Shown here: positions 43,960 through 51,776 of the stretch, in pieces | Numbering within the stretch: position 1 is the first letter of the stretch | Layout: the number at the start of each line of letters is the position of its first letter | Origin: Roseisolibacter agri | Lineage (GTDB): Bacteria; Gemmatimonadota; Gemmatimonadetes; Gemmatimonadales; Gemmatimonadaceae | Assembly (NCBI RefSeq): GCF_030159095.1 | Contig: NZ_BRXS01000005.1 | Span: 248,001 to 312,000, forward strand | DNA length: 64,000 nt | Direction: 5' to 3' | Notes under the pieces: generated by a model | What the model saw: the letters and a program-made list of their open reading frames with translations, nothing else | Told to the model about the DNA's origin: nothing | The model's database searches: none | Made by a program: the position numbers and the translations under genes

Positions 43960-45715
43960 GCGCGTGCTCCACCGCGCCGCCGGCGAGCGTGCGCGCGGCG
44001 ACCGCCTCCATGTCGTGCGCGACGCCGAAGCGCCGCAGCGCGTGCCGCGCCAGGCTCACCGCCAGCTCGCGCTCGCCCACCAGCGCGCGCGCCGCGCCGT
44101 GCGCCTCCAGGAAGCCGCGCTCCTGGTCGCTGTGCGTGCGCACCACGATGTCCACCTCCGGATTGAGCCGGCGCGCGAGCTCGAGGATCGCGCGCGCCTG
44201 GTACGCGTCGGGCGCGGCGACCACCACCAGCCGCGCGTGCTCCAGGTGCGCGCCCGCCAGCACCTCCGGACGCGTCGCGTCGCCGTAGATCACCGGCAGC
44301 CCGCGCGCGCGGAGCGCCTCCGCCGTCTCGCGGCTCTGCTCCACGACGAGGTACGGGATGCCGTGCCGCGCCAGCTCCTCCGCCACGGGACCGCCGACGC
44401 GGCCGTGCCCGATCACGACCGCGTGCTCGCGCAGCTGCGCCGCGTCCACGCCCGCGGGCAGCTCGGACAGCGCGCCGGCCGGGCGCTCCAGCGCCTCCGC
44501 CAGGCCGCGCCGCGCGCGCAACCAGCGGCCCGCCGGCTCCACCGCGCGGAAGACGAACGGGTTGAGCGTGATCGACAGCAGGGCGCCGGCGACGATCAAT
44601 CCCTGCGCGTCCGGCGGCAGCAGGCCGAGCGACACCGCGAGCGCCGCGAGGATGAAGGAGAACTCGCCGATCTGCGCGAGGCTGGCGGAGATCGTGAGCG
44701 CGGTGTGCAGCGGGTAGCGGAACGCGAGCACGATCGCGAGCGACGCCAGCGTCTTGCCGACCAGCACGATCGCGACGACCGCCAGCACCGCCAGCGGCTC
44801 GCGCACGAGGATCATCGGGTCGAAGAGCATCCCCACCGACACGAAGAAGAGCACCGCGAACGCGTCCTGCAGCGGCAGCGCGTTGGTCGCGGCCTCGTGG
44901 CTGAAGTCCGACTCGCTGACGATCACGCCGGCGAAGAACGCGCCGAGCGCGAACGAGACGCCGAACAGCGTCGCCGCGCCCACCGCGATGCCCAGCGCGA
45001 CGGCCAGCACCGCGAGCGTGAACAGCTCGCGCGAGCCGGTGCGCACCACGCGGCCGAGCAGCCACGGGATCGCGCGCCGGCCGACGACCAGCATCAGCGC
45101 GACGAAGCCCGCGACCTTGAGCAGCGTGACCGCGAGCGTCGCGAGCAGCCCGCTCGCGCCGCCGCTCCCCGCCCCAGCCGGCCCGGCGCCGAGCGCGGGC
45201 GCGAGCGCGGGGAGCAGCACGAGCGCGAGCACGGTGACCAGGTCCTCGACGATCAGCCAGCCGACCGCGATCCGTCCGTCCACCGAGCCGAGGATCCCGC
45301 GGTCCTCGAGCGCGCGCAGCAGCACCACCGTGCTGGCCACCGAGAGCGCGAGCCCGAAGACGAGGCCGGTGCCCCACGACCATCCCCACAGGTGCGACAC
45401 GAGCGCCCCGAGCCCGGTCGCGACCGCGATCTGCCCGATGGCGCCGGGGATCGCGATCCGCCGCACCGCCAGCAGGTCGGCGATGGAGAAGTGCAGCCCG
45501 ACGCCGAACATCAGCAGGATCACCCCCAGCTCGGCCAGCTGCGAGGCGAGGCCGGCATCGGCGACGTAGCCGGGAGTGAACGGCCCCACCGCCACCCCGG
45601 CCAGCAGGTAGCCGAGGATGGGCGGGAGCCGGAGGCGCGTCGCCAGCAGGCCCAGGAGGAAGGCGAGCCCGAGGCCCGCGGCGATGGTGGCGATGAGCGC
45701 GGTCTCGTGGGGCAT
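43952..45715 (-). CDS. Kef-type monovalent cation:proton antiporter with RCK/TrkA-N domain
   Basis: A 587-residue CPA2-family antiporter. The membrane part (about residues 1-395) has 12-13 helices and typical motifs: PPILGYLLAGVAVGPFTPG, GVILLMFGVGLHFSIADL, SVASTVVLLRALEDRG and AFFAGVIVSESDFSHEAA. The C-terminal NAD-binding TrkA-N domain starts HAVVIGHGRVGGPVAEELARHG near residue 417 and contains VIYGDATRPEVLAGA. It exports K+ or Na+ in exchange for protons, gated by nucleotide. It is the second gene of an operon between a small membrane protein and the pentapeptide-repeat protein. Confidence 0.92.
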   Translation of the reverse strand: MPHETALIATIAAGLGLAFLLGLLATRLRLPPILGYLLAGVAVGPFTPGYVADAGLASQLAELGVILLMFGVGLHFSIADLLAVRRIAIPGAIGQIAVATGLGALVSHLWGWSWGTGLVFGLALSVASTVVLLRALEDRGILGSVDGRIAVGWLIVEDLVTVLALVLLPALAPALGAGPAGAGSGGASGLLATLAVTLLKVAGFVALMLVVGRRAIPWLLGRVVRTGSRELFTLAVLAVALGIAVGAATLFGVSFALGAFFAGVIVSESDFSHEAATNALPLQDAFAVLFFVSVGMLFDPMILVREPLAVLAVVAIVLVGKTLASLAIVLAFRYPLHTALTISASLAQIGEFSFILAALAVSLGLLPPDAQGLIVAGALLSITLNPFVFRAVEPAGRWLRARRGLAEALERPAGALSELPAGVDAAQLREHAVVIGHGRVGGPVAEELARHGIPYLVVEQSRETAEALRARGLPVIYGDATRPEVLAGAHLEHARLVVVAAPDAYQARAILELARRLNPEVDIVVRTHSDQERGFLEAHGAARALVGERELAVSLARHALRRFGVAHDMEAVAARTLAGGAVEHAHG

Positions 45716-45727
45716 CGGCCTCGGCGG

Positions 45728-46027
45728 TCAGCGGTGGTCGCTCGGACGGCGCGGCGCGAACGGCCCCTGACGCACCAGCATCACGAGGCCGAGCACGACC
45801 AGCAACCCGGCGAGGGCGAGCAGGGCGATCTGGAAGCGCCCGGGGAAGGCGATCACCACCAGCAGCGGCACGAACGCGGACAGCTCGACCGCGAGCCACG
45901 GCTCGCTGCGATACCAGGGCCACGACGTCGCGTCGGCGGCCGTCGGGACGAGCGTGGGGTGGGGCGCGGGCGCCGCGGACTCGGGCGTCGGCAGCGCGGT
46001 CGGCAGGGGGCGGGCAGGATGGGACAT
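45728..46027 (-). CDS. Small membrane protein upstream of the Kef-type antiporter
   Basis: A 99-residue protein: Pro-rich N-terminus, then WPWYRSEPWLAVELSAFVPLLVVIAFPG and a second hydrophobic helix (FQIALLALAGLLVVLGLVMLV), ending in a short basic tail. The ATG at 46027 has GGAGAG at the right distance. The reading frame stays open to an ATG at 46561 that encodes a signal-like N-terminus, but the intervening sequence looks non-coding (Arg/His/Pro-rich), so the short form is preferred. It is 12 nt upstream of the antiporter and probably an accessory subunit. Confidence 0.6.
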   Translation of the reverse strand: MSHPARPLPTALPTPESAAPAPHPTLVPTAADATSWPWYRSEPWLAVELSAFVPLLVVIAFPGRFQIALLALAGLLVVLGLVMLVRQGPFAPRRPSDHR

Positions 46028-46597
46028 GCGGATCTCTCCAGGGCGTCCGGGGACGCGTCGAGGGGACCCCGGGGCGGAATGCGCCCGGGGAAGGGGATCG
46101 ACGGAGGCCCTGTGGCGCGCGTGCGTGCGCGGCCCGTGGGAACGACACGCGGGCGCGACGGCGCGGAGGGCCCTCAGCCCTGGAGGGGCGGTGGGGAAGT
46201 ACGGGAGGACGCCGCCGCGCGCGGCGGCCGCGTGCGACCCGGCCTGCGCGCGGGCGCGGACATCGACCGCGAAGGCGGCCTCACCCGAGAGGCGCGGCGC
46301 GGTCGCGAGCGCGACCGGCGGCGCGTGGCCCGTCGCGGTCTCGCCCCGCGCGGCGACGGCGCCCGTGACTGGCCGCGCGGCCCGCAGCGCTTCGCGCTCG
46401 GGGCGCCCGGTGCGGGCCTGCTCGTCCGCCGCAGCCGGCCGGTCCGCCGGCACCGCCGACCACGCCGCGACCGGCGACGACGCGGCCTCCGACGGACGGA
46501 CCGTCGGGGCGGCGGCGAACGCGGTCAGCAGCGCGAGCCAGAGGGCGGTGAGGAGCGGCACGTCCGCAACCTAACCGCCCCGGCTCGCCGCGCGGCG
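46028..46597. other. Region of unclear coding status
   Basis: A 570-nt stretch between pncA and the small membrane protein, both on the minus strand. The minus-strand frame starting at 46561 (MPLLTALWLALLTAFAAAP) resembles a signal peptide and runs without a stop into the 99-residue gene. The codon choice and composition after about residue 85 look random. It may hold a small exported protein with a missed frameshift, or simply the operon leader. No repeat element was seen. Confidence 0.4.
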
Positions 46598-47251
46598 CTA
46601 CCGGAGGTCGTCCCCGGTCGCCGCGATGCGCACGCCCGCGCGCTCGAGCGCCGCCCGCACCGTGTCGTCGGACGCCGGATCGACCGGGCGCGTCAGCTCC
46701 CACAGCACCGTCGTCCGGAAGCCGGCCGCCGCCGCGTCTTCCGCCGTCCAGCGCACGCAGTAGTCGCGCGCCAGCCCGCACACCACGACCTCGTCCACGC
46801 CGCGCTCGCGCAGGTACCCCGCGAGCCCCGTCGGCGGGCGGCGGCCGGCGGCGTCCCAGTTGTTGCGGAAGCCGCTGTACGAGTCCACGTCGGGCTGCGC
46901 GCCCTTGCGGATCACGGCCGAGATGCGGTCCCACGGCAGCGCGTGGTGCAGCGCCGCGCCCGGTGTGCCCTGGACGCAGTGGTCCGGCCAGAGCGTCTGC
47001 GGGTGGCCGTGCAGCGTGATCGTGTCGAACGGCTGCCGGCCCGGGTGCGCGCTGGCGAACGACGCGTGGCCGCGCGGATGCCAGTCCTGCGTCGCCACCG
47101 CGAGGTCGAACGGGAAGCGCTCCAGCAGCGCGCGCAGCGGCGGCAGGATGGCGTCGCCGTCCGCGACGGCGAGCGCGCCGCCGGGGAGGAAGTCGGGCTG
47201 CACGTCGACGACGATCAGCGCGGTCGCGCCGTCGGAGCGGGGAGCGGTCAC
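46598..47251 (-). CDS. pncA: Nicotinamidase (pyrazinamidase)
   Basis: A 217-residue isochorismatase-fold amidase converting nicotinamide to nicotinate in NAD salvage. The catalytic triad is visible: Asp in LIVVDVQPDFLPGG near residue 16, Lys in AVIRKGAQPD near residue 114 and Cys in VCGLARDYCVRWTA near residue 162. The metal-binding segment is VATQDWHPRGHASF near residues 53-66, and the WPDHCVQGTPGA motif is typical of PncA. It is divergent from the cation exchanger gene. Confidence 0.93.
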   Translation of the reverse strand: MTAPRSDGATALIVVDVQPDFLPGGALAVADGDAILPPLRALLERFPFDLAVATQDWHPRGHASFASAHPGRQPFDTITLHGHPQTLWPDHCVQGTPGAALHHALPWDRISAVIRKGAQPDVDSYSGFRNNWDAAGRRPPTGLAGYLRERGVDEVVVCGLARDYCVRWTAEDAAAAGFRTTVLWELTRPVDPASDDTVRAALERAGVRIAATGDDLR

Positions 47252-47270
47252 GGGCGGGTGGAGTGCGGGT

Positions 47271-47300
47271 CTGACTGTGGAAGCGGTCCTCCGCTAGAAT
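47271..47300 (+). promoter_or_regulatory. Predicted sigma70-type promoter for the cation exchanger
   Basis: CTGACT (47271-47276), an 18-nt spacer and TAGAAT (47295-47300) lie about 43 nt before the cax start. The hexamers match the bacterial consensus well for such a GC-rich genome. Confidence 0.5.
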
Positions 47301-47342
47301 TGCGCGACCCGTGCCGCCGTCCGCCACCCCACTCCCGCGCGC

Positions 47343-48434
47343 ATGCCCGTCTGGCTGAAGGACAACTGGCTGCTCCTGCTCCTCGTCTTCGTGCCGGTCG
47401 CGCTCGTGCTGGAGCACGTCGTGCACGCGGCGCCGCTGGCGGTCTTCCTCGCGTCGAGCGCCGCGATCATCCCGCTCGCCGCGCTCATGGGGCGCGCGAC
47501 CGAGCGGCTGGCCGAGCAGCTGGGGGAGGGGATCGGCGGGCTGCTGAACGCGACCTTCGGCAACGCGGCGGAGCTGATCATCGCCATCGTCGCGCTGCGC
47601 GCCGGCTACTTCGACCTCGTGAAGGCGTCGATCACCGGCTCGATCATCGGCAACGTGCTGCTGGTGTTCGGCGCGAGCGCGCTGTGGGGCGGCATCAAGT
47701 ACGAGCGCCAGCACTTCAACCAGACCGCGGCGGGGCTCAGCTCCACGCTGCTCGTGCTGAGCGCGATCTCGCTCTTCATCCCCGCGATCTTCCACCTCAT
47801 CGTCGGCAACACCGCGGCGGTGAGCGAGCGGACGCTGAGCGTCGAGATCTCGGTCGTCCTCATCCTCACCTACGTCGCGAGCCTCTTCTTCTCGCTGCGC
47901 ACGCACAAGCACCTGTACGTGGGCGAGGCCGGCGACCACTCGGCCGAGCTGACGCACGGCGGCGGCTCCGGGCGCGCGGTGGCGCTGCTGCTGGCCGCGA
48001 CGGCCGGCGTGGCGCTGATGTCCGAGCTGCTCGTGGGCGCCGTCGAGGCGACGGCCGAGAGCTTCGGCATGAACCAGGTGTTCGTCGGCGTGATCCTGGT
48101 GGCGCTCATCGGCAACGCGGCCGAGCACTCGTCGGCCATCCTGATGGCGTCGCGCAACAAGATGGACGCGGCGATCACGATCGCGGTCGGCTCGTCGATC
48201 CAGGTCGCGCTGTTCGTCGCGCCCGTGCTCGTCTTCCTCAGCTACGTCGTCGCGCCGCAGCCGATGGACCTCCGCTTCACGACGCTGGAGGTGGTGGCGG
48301 TCGGGATCTCGGTGTGGATCATGACGCTCGTGGCGCAGGACGGCGAGTCGCACTGGATGGAGGGCGTCCAGCTGCTGGCGGTCTACACGATCCTGGCGTT
48401 CGCCTTCTTCTGGCTGCCGGGCGGCGCGCACTAG
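47343..48434 (+). CDS. cax: Calcium/proton exchanger
   Basis: A 363-residue inner-membrane CaCA-superfamily antiporter with about 11 helices. The two inverted halves each carry the ion-binding repeat: [22 protein letters not shown] near residue 65 and [21 protein letters not shown] near residue 258. It expels Ca2+ in exchange for H+. The N-terminus ([17 protein letters not shown]) and the C-terminus ([14 protein letters not shown]) are typical for bacterial Cax. A terminator-like hairpin follows the stop codon. Confidence 0.93.
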   Translation: MPVWLKDNWLLLLLVFVPVALVLEHVVHAAPLAVFLASSAAIIPLAALMGRATERLAEQLGEGIGGLLNATFGNAAELIIAIVALRAGYFDLVKASITGSIIGNVLLVFGASALWGGIKYERQHFNQTAAGLSSTLLVLSAISLFIPAIFHLIVGNTAAVSERTLSVEISVVLILTYVASLFFSLRTHKHLYVGEAGDHSAELTHGGGSGRAVALLLAATAGVALMSELLVGAVEATAESFGMNQVFVGVILVALIGNAAEHSSAILMASRNKMDAAITIAVGSSIQVALFVAPVLVFLSYVVAPQPMDLRFTTLEVVAVGISVWIMTLVAQDGESHWMEGVQLLAVYTILAFAFFWLPGGAH

Positions 48435-48462
48435 GACCGACGGCGCGAACGGTTTTCGAACG

Positions 48463-48494
48463 AGGGGAGCGCCCGCGGTTCGGGTCGCTCCCCT
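48463..48494 (+). terminator. Terminator-like hairpin after cax
   Basis: Perfect 9-bp stem AGGGGAGCG (48463-48471) and CGCTCCCCT (48486-48494) with a 14-nt loop, starting 29 nt after the cax stop codon. No clear T-run follows, as is common in very GC-rich genomes. Confidence 0.6.
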
Positions 48495-48500
48495 TGCGCG

Positions 48501-48533
48501 TCTAAGGGAGTCCGTCGCATCCTCTCCCCTAGA
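48501..48533. promoter_or_regulatory. Inverted repeat in the PadR module 3 control region
   Basis: TCTAAGGGAG (48501-48510) and CTCCCCTAGA (48524-48533) form a 10-bp inverted repeat with one mismatch and a 13-nt spacer, about 60 nt before the PadR start. It is a plausible PadR binding site. Confidence 0.5.
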
Positions 48534-48593
48534 TCGGCAGAGGAAGGGGCCACGCTGGCCGCCCGTCCCCGCCGCCACCCGGGAGATCGCTTC

Positions 48594-48947
48594 GTGTTCA
48601 CCAAGGACTCCGGCCTGCTGCAGGGCACCCTCGAGCTGCTCGTGCTCAAGACGCTCTCGTGGGGCCCCATGCACGGCTACGGCATCGCCAGCTGGATCGA
48701 GAGCGCCACCGGCGACGTGCTCCGCGTCGAGGAGGGCTCGCTCTACCCCGCGCTCTACCGCATGACGCGGAAGGGGTGGATCAAGGGCGAGTGGGGCACC
48801 TCCGAGAACAACCGCCGCGCGAAGTTCTACCAGCTCACGCGCGAGGGCGAGCGGCAGTTCCGCGAGCAGACCACGGGCTGGGAGCGCTTCGCGTCGGCGG
48901 TGACGTCGGCCGTCGGCTCGACGCGCGCGCCGGCCTGGGCGAGGTGA
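48594..48947 (+). CDS. PadR-family transcriptional regulator (module 3)
   Basis: A 117-residue PadR regulator with a GTG start. It opens SGLLQGTLELLVLKTLSWGPMHGYGIASWI, followed by VEEGSLYPALYRMTRKGWIKGEWG and RAKFYQLTREGERQFREQT. This form is the usual partner of ADOP permeases. Its stop codon is 2 nt before the permease ATG, so the two are coupled. Confidence 0.93.
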   Translation: MFTKDSGLLQGTLELLVLKTLSWGPMHGYGIASWIESATGDVLRVEEGSLYPALYRMTRKGWIKGEWGTSENNRRAKFYQLTREGERQFREQTTGWERFASAVTSAVGSTRAPAWAR

Positions 48948-48949
48948 CC

Positions 48950-51592
48950 ATGCACCCCTTCCGGAAGCCGCCCCAGGTCGAGGTGGACGACGAGCTCGCG
49001 TTCCACTTGGAGCAGCGCGTGCGCGACTACGTCGCCCGCGGCATGGACCCGGCCGAGGCGCGCGCGAAGGCGCTGGAGCGCTTCGGCGACGTGACGACCG
49101 TGCGCACCGAGTGCACCCAGCTGCTGGAGGCCGACCGCCGCGCCGCCGACCGGCGCGACTGGTTCGACGACCTGCGGCAGGACCTGCGCTACGGCCTGCG
49201 CTCGCTGCGCCGCGCGCCCGTCTTCACGCTCCTCGCCGTCGTCACGCTGGCCCTCGGCATCGGCGCCAACGCGGCGGTGTTCGGCGTCGTGAAGTCGGTG
49301 CTGCTGGACGCGCTGCCGTACGCGAGCGCCGACCGCGTGATGCGCATGTACGGCCGCTGGGAGAACGGCACGACCGACCGCGGGCCGATGAGCGTCGGCA
49401 CCATCCGCGACGTCCGCGAGCGCCAGCGCTCCTTCGAGTCGATCGCGGCGTTCGAGAGCACGCCGCGCGAGGCGGCGCTGATCGCGGGCGACGACCCGCG
49501 CGTCGTGAAGGTCGAGTGGGCGGAGCCCGCGCTCTTCACCACGCTCGGCGTCTCCGCCGCGCGCGGGCGCCTGCCGCGCGTCGAGGACGCGGAGTCCGAC
49601 ACCGCGTACAACGTCGTGATGACGCACGCGGCCTGGCAGCGGCACTTCGGCGGCGACCCGGGCATCGTCGGCGGCACGGTGCGCGTCAACGGGATCACGC
49701 GCACGGTGGTGGGCATCCTGCCGCGCGGCTTCGTCGGCCCCGAGGGCGCGGTCGACTTCTACTTCCCGCTCAGCTTCCGCGGCGCGCTGCGCGATCCGGT
49801 GCGCGTGTACGGACGCCAGAACTTCGGCATCGTCGGGCGGCTGCGCGCGGGCGTGACGCCCGAGGCGGCGGCGCGCGAGATCGCCGGCATCGCGGCCGGC
49901 ATCGCGCGCGAGCAGCCGCGCTTCAACGCCGGCGTCAGCATCGTCACGATCCCCGTGCGCGACGCGCTGGTGGGCGACACGCGCACGCCGCTGCTCGTGC
50001 TGATGGCGAGCGCGGGGCTGGTGCTCGTCATCACCTGCGCCAACCTCGCCGGCGCGATGCTCTCACGCACGCTCTCGCGCCGCAAGGAGTTCGCGGTGCG
50101 CACGGCGATGGGCGCGGGGCGCGGCCGCCTCGTGCGGCAGCTGCTGACCGAGAGCACGGTGCTCGCGGTCGCCGGCGGCGCGGCGGGCGTGCTGCTCGCG
50201 CTGCTCGGCCTGCGCGCGCTGCGCGGGCAGGCGCTCGCGGCGCTGCCGTCGTACGCGGAGCTGACGCTCGACGGCGGCGCGCTGCTGGTGACGGCGCTCG
50301 TCGCGGTCGCGACGGGCGTCGCCTTCGGGCTCGCGCCCGCGCTGTCGGTGAGCCGCGGCGACGTGCAGGGCACGCTGCGCGAGGAGGGGCGCGGTGCCAG
50401 CGAGAGCAGCCGCGCGCGCTCGTTCCGCGGGCTGCTGGTCGCCGGCCAGATCGCGCTCTGCGTGAGCCTCCTCGCGGGTGCGGGCCTGCTGACGCGCAGC
50501 CTGCTCGCGATGACCGCCGCGCCGCTCGGCTTCGAGCCGCGGCAGCTCTTGGCCGCGAGCGTGCAGCTCCCGCTCGGCGCGCCCTACGGCAGCGCCGAGG
50601 GACGCGTGCGCTTCATCGAGGAGTTCGAGGCGCGGCTGCGCGCGCTGCCCGGCGTCGTCGCGGTGGGCACGTCGGGCGACGTGCCCACGCGCGTCGGCGG
50701 CCGCAACGGCGTGGCGCCGGAGGGCGCGCCGCCGCCGCCCGCGGGCCAGACGCTGCCGATGGCGCTGCACTTCACGGTCTCGGAGGACTACTTCCGCACG
50801 ACGGGCGTGCCGCTGCGCAGCGGGCGCACGTTCGGCCCGCAGGACCGTCCGGACGGGCCGCCCGTCATCATCGTCAGCGAGGGGATGGCGCGCCGCTTCT
50901 GGCCGGGCGAGGACGCCGTCGGCAAGCGGCTGCGCCTGGGGCCCGAAACGGACGCGCCGTACTTCACCGTCGTCGGCGTGGTGGGCGACGTCGCGAACGA
51001 CCCGACGAAGCTGACGCCCGAGCTGTCGACGTACATGCCGCTGCGCCAGCAGCCGTGGAACGGCCCGATCTTCCTCGTGCGCACGCAGGGCGACGCGGCG
51101 CCGCTGGCGGGCGCGGTGCGGCGCGCGCTCGCGCAGTACGACCGCCTGCTCCCGCTGCGCGAGGTCACGCCGATGGACGCGATCATCGCCGACGGGCTGT
51201 CGGGGCGCCGGCTGCCGGTGCTGCTCATGACGGCGTTCGGCGTGCTCGCGCTCGTGCTCGCGTCGGTGGGCGTGTACGCGATGTTCGCCAGCATGGCCGC
51301 GGCGCGCGAGCGCGAGTTCGGCGTGCGCGTGGCGCTCGGCTCGCGGCCGCGCGACATCGCGGCGCTGGTGCTGCGGCAGGGCGGGGCGTGGATGGCGCTC
51401 GGCCTCGCCGCGGGCGCCGCGGGCATCGTGGGCATCGCGCGACTGCTGCGCGGGCTGCTCTACGGAGTGGCGCCGTTCGATCCGGTGGCGCTGGGCATCG
51501 CGGTGGCGCTGCTGGTCGTCTGCGCGGCGGTGGCGCTGCTGGCCCCGGTGCGGCGCGCCACGCGCGTGGATCCTATCACCACGTTGCGCTGA
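48950..51592 (+). CDS. ADOP-family MacB-like permease (module 3)
   Basis: An 880-residue inner-membrane protein. The prefix domain is at residues 8-60 (DDELAFHLEQRVRDYVARGMDPAEARAKALERFGDV). Two MacB_PCD/FtsX halves follow, with first helix VFTLLAVVTLALGIGANAAVFG near residue 90, FtsX helix LLVLMASAGLVLVITCANLAGAML near 350, and final FtsX part VLASVGVYAMFASMAAAREREFGVRVALGSRPRD. It has no ATPase partner. ATG 48950 was chosen; a GTG at 48944 is possible. A 164-nt palindromic element follows 8 nt after the stop codon. Confidence 0.9.
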   Translation: MHPFRKPPQVEVDDELAFHLEQRVRDYVARGMDPAEARAKALERFGDVTTVRTECTQLLEADRRAADRRDWFDDLRQDLRYGLRSLRRAPVFTLLAVVTLALGIGANAAVFGVVKSVLLDALPYASADRVMRMYGRWENGTTDRGPMSVGTIRDVRERQRSFESIAAFESTPREAALIAGDDPRVVKVEWAEPALFTTLGVSAARGRLPRVEDAESDTAYNVVMTHAAWQRHFGGDPGIVGGTVRVNGITRTVVGILPRGFVGPEGAVDFYFPLSFRGALRDPVRVYGRQNFGIVGRLRAGVTPEAAAREIAGIAAGIAREQPRFNAGVSIVTIPVRDALVGDTRTPLLVLMASAGLVLVITCANLAGAMLSRTLSRRKEFAVRTAMGAGRGRLVRQLLTESTVLAVAGGAAGVLLALLGLRALRGQALAALPSYAELTLDGGALLVTALVAVATGVAFGLAPALSVSRGDVQGTLREEGRGASESSRARSFRGLLVAGQIALCVSLLAGAGLLTRSLLAMTAAPLGFEPRQLLAASVQLPLGAPYGSAEGRVRFIEEFEARLRALPGVVAVGTSGDVPTRVGGRNGVAPEGAPPPPAGQTLPMALHFTVSEDYFRTTGVPLRSGRTFGPQDRPDGPPVIIVSEGMARRFWPGEDAVGKRLRLGPETDAPYFTVVGVVGDVANDPTKLTPELSTYMPLRQQPWNGPIFLVRTQGDAAPLAGAVRRALAQYDRLLPLREVTPMDAIIADGLSGRRLPVLLMTAFGVLALVLASVGVYAMFASMAAAREREFGVRVALGSRPRDIAALVLRQGGAWMALGLAAGAAGIVGIARLLRGLLYGVAPFDPVALGIAVALLVVCAAVALLAPVRRATRVDPITTLR

Positions 51593-51600
51593 CCGCTGGG

Positions 51601-51764
51601 CGCGCCGGACCCGAACTGCAAGAGCAGACAGGATTACAGGATTAGACAGATTTACAGGATTACGCTCCGCGTGGCGCGAAAGACCATCTCGCCACGCGGA
51701 GCGTAATCCTGTAAATCCTGATGATCCGTTGTAATCCTGTCTGATGCAGTTCGGGTCCGGCGCG
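51601..51764. repeat. Complete inverted-repeat element with perfect 20-bp ends (locus 5)
   Basis: The cleanest copy of the family. The ends CGCGCCGGACCCGAACTGCA (51601-51620) and its exact complement (51745-51764) form perfect 20-bp terminal inverted repeats. Inside, arms of GGATTACAGG-type units lead to a perfect 26-bp inner stem (51651-51676 with 51690-51715) around a 13-nt loop. It fills the gap between the convergent permease and SulP genes, with 8 nt to one stop codon and 12 nt to the other. Confidence 0.95.
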
Positions 51765-51776
51765 AAGGAGCGTCGG

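Noticed and set aside
43304-48505. A plus-strand reading frame open for 1733 codons
   Set aside because: It is the antisense shadow of pncA, the antiporter operon and the pentapeptide gene in very GC-rich DNA. Its translation is Arg/Ala/Gln-rich without domains, while the minus-strand genes have clear family motifs.
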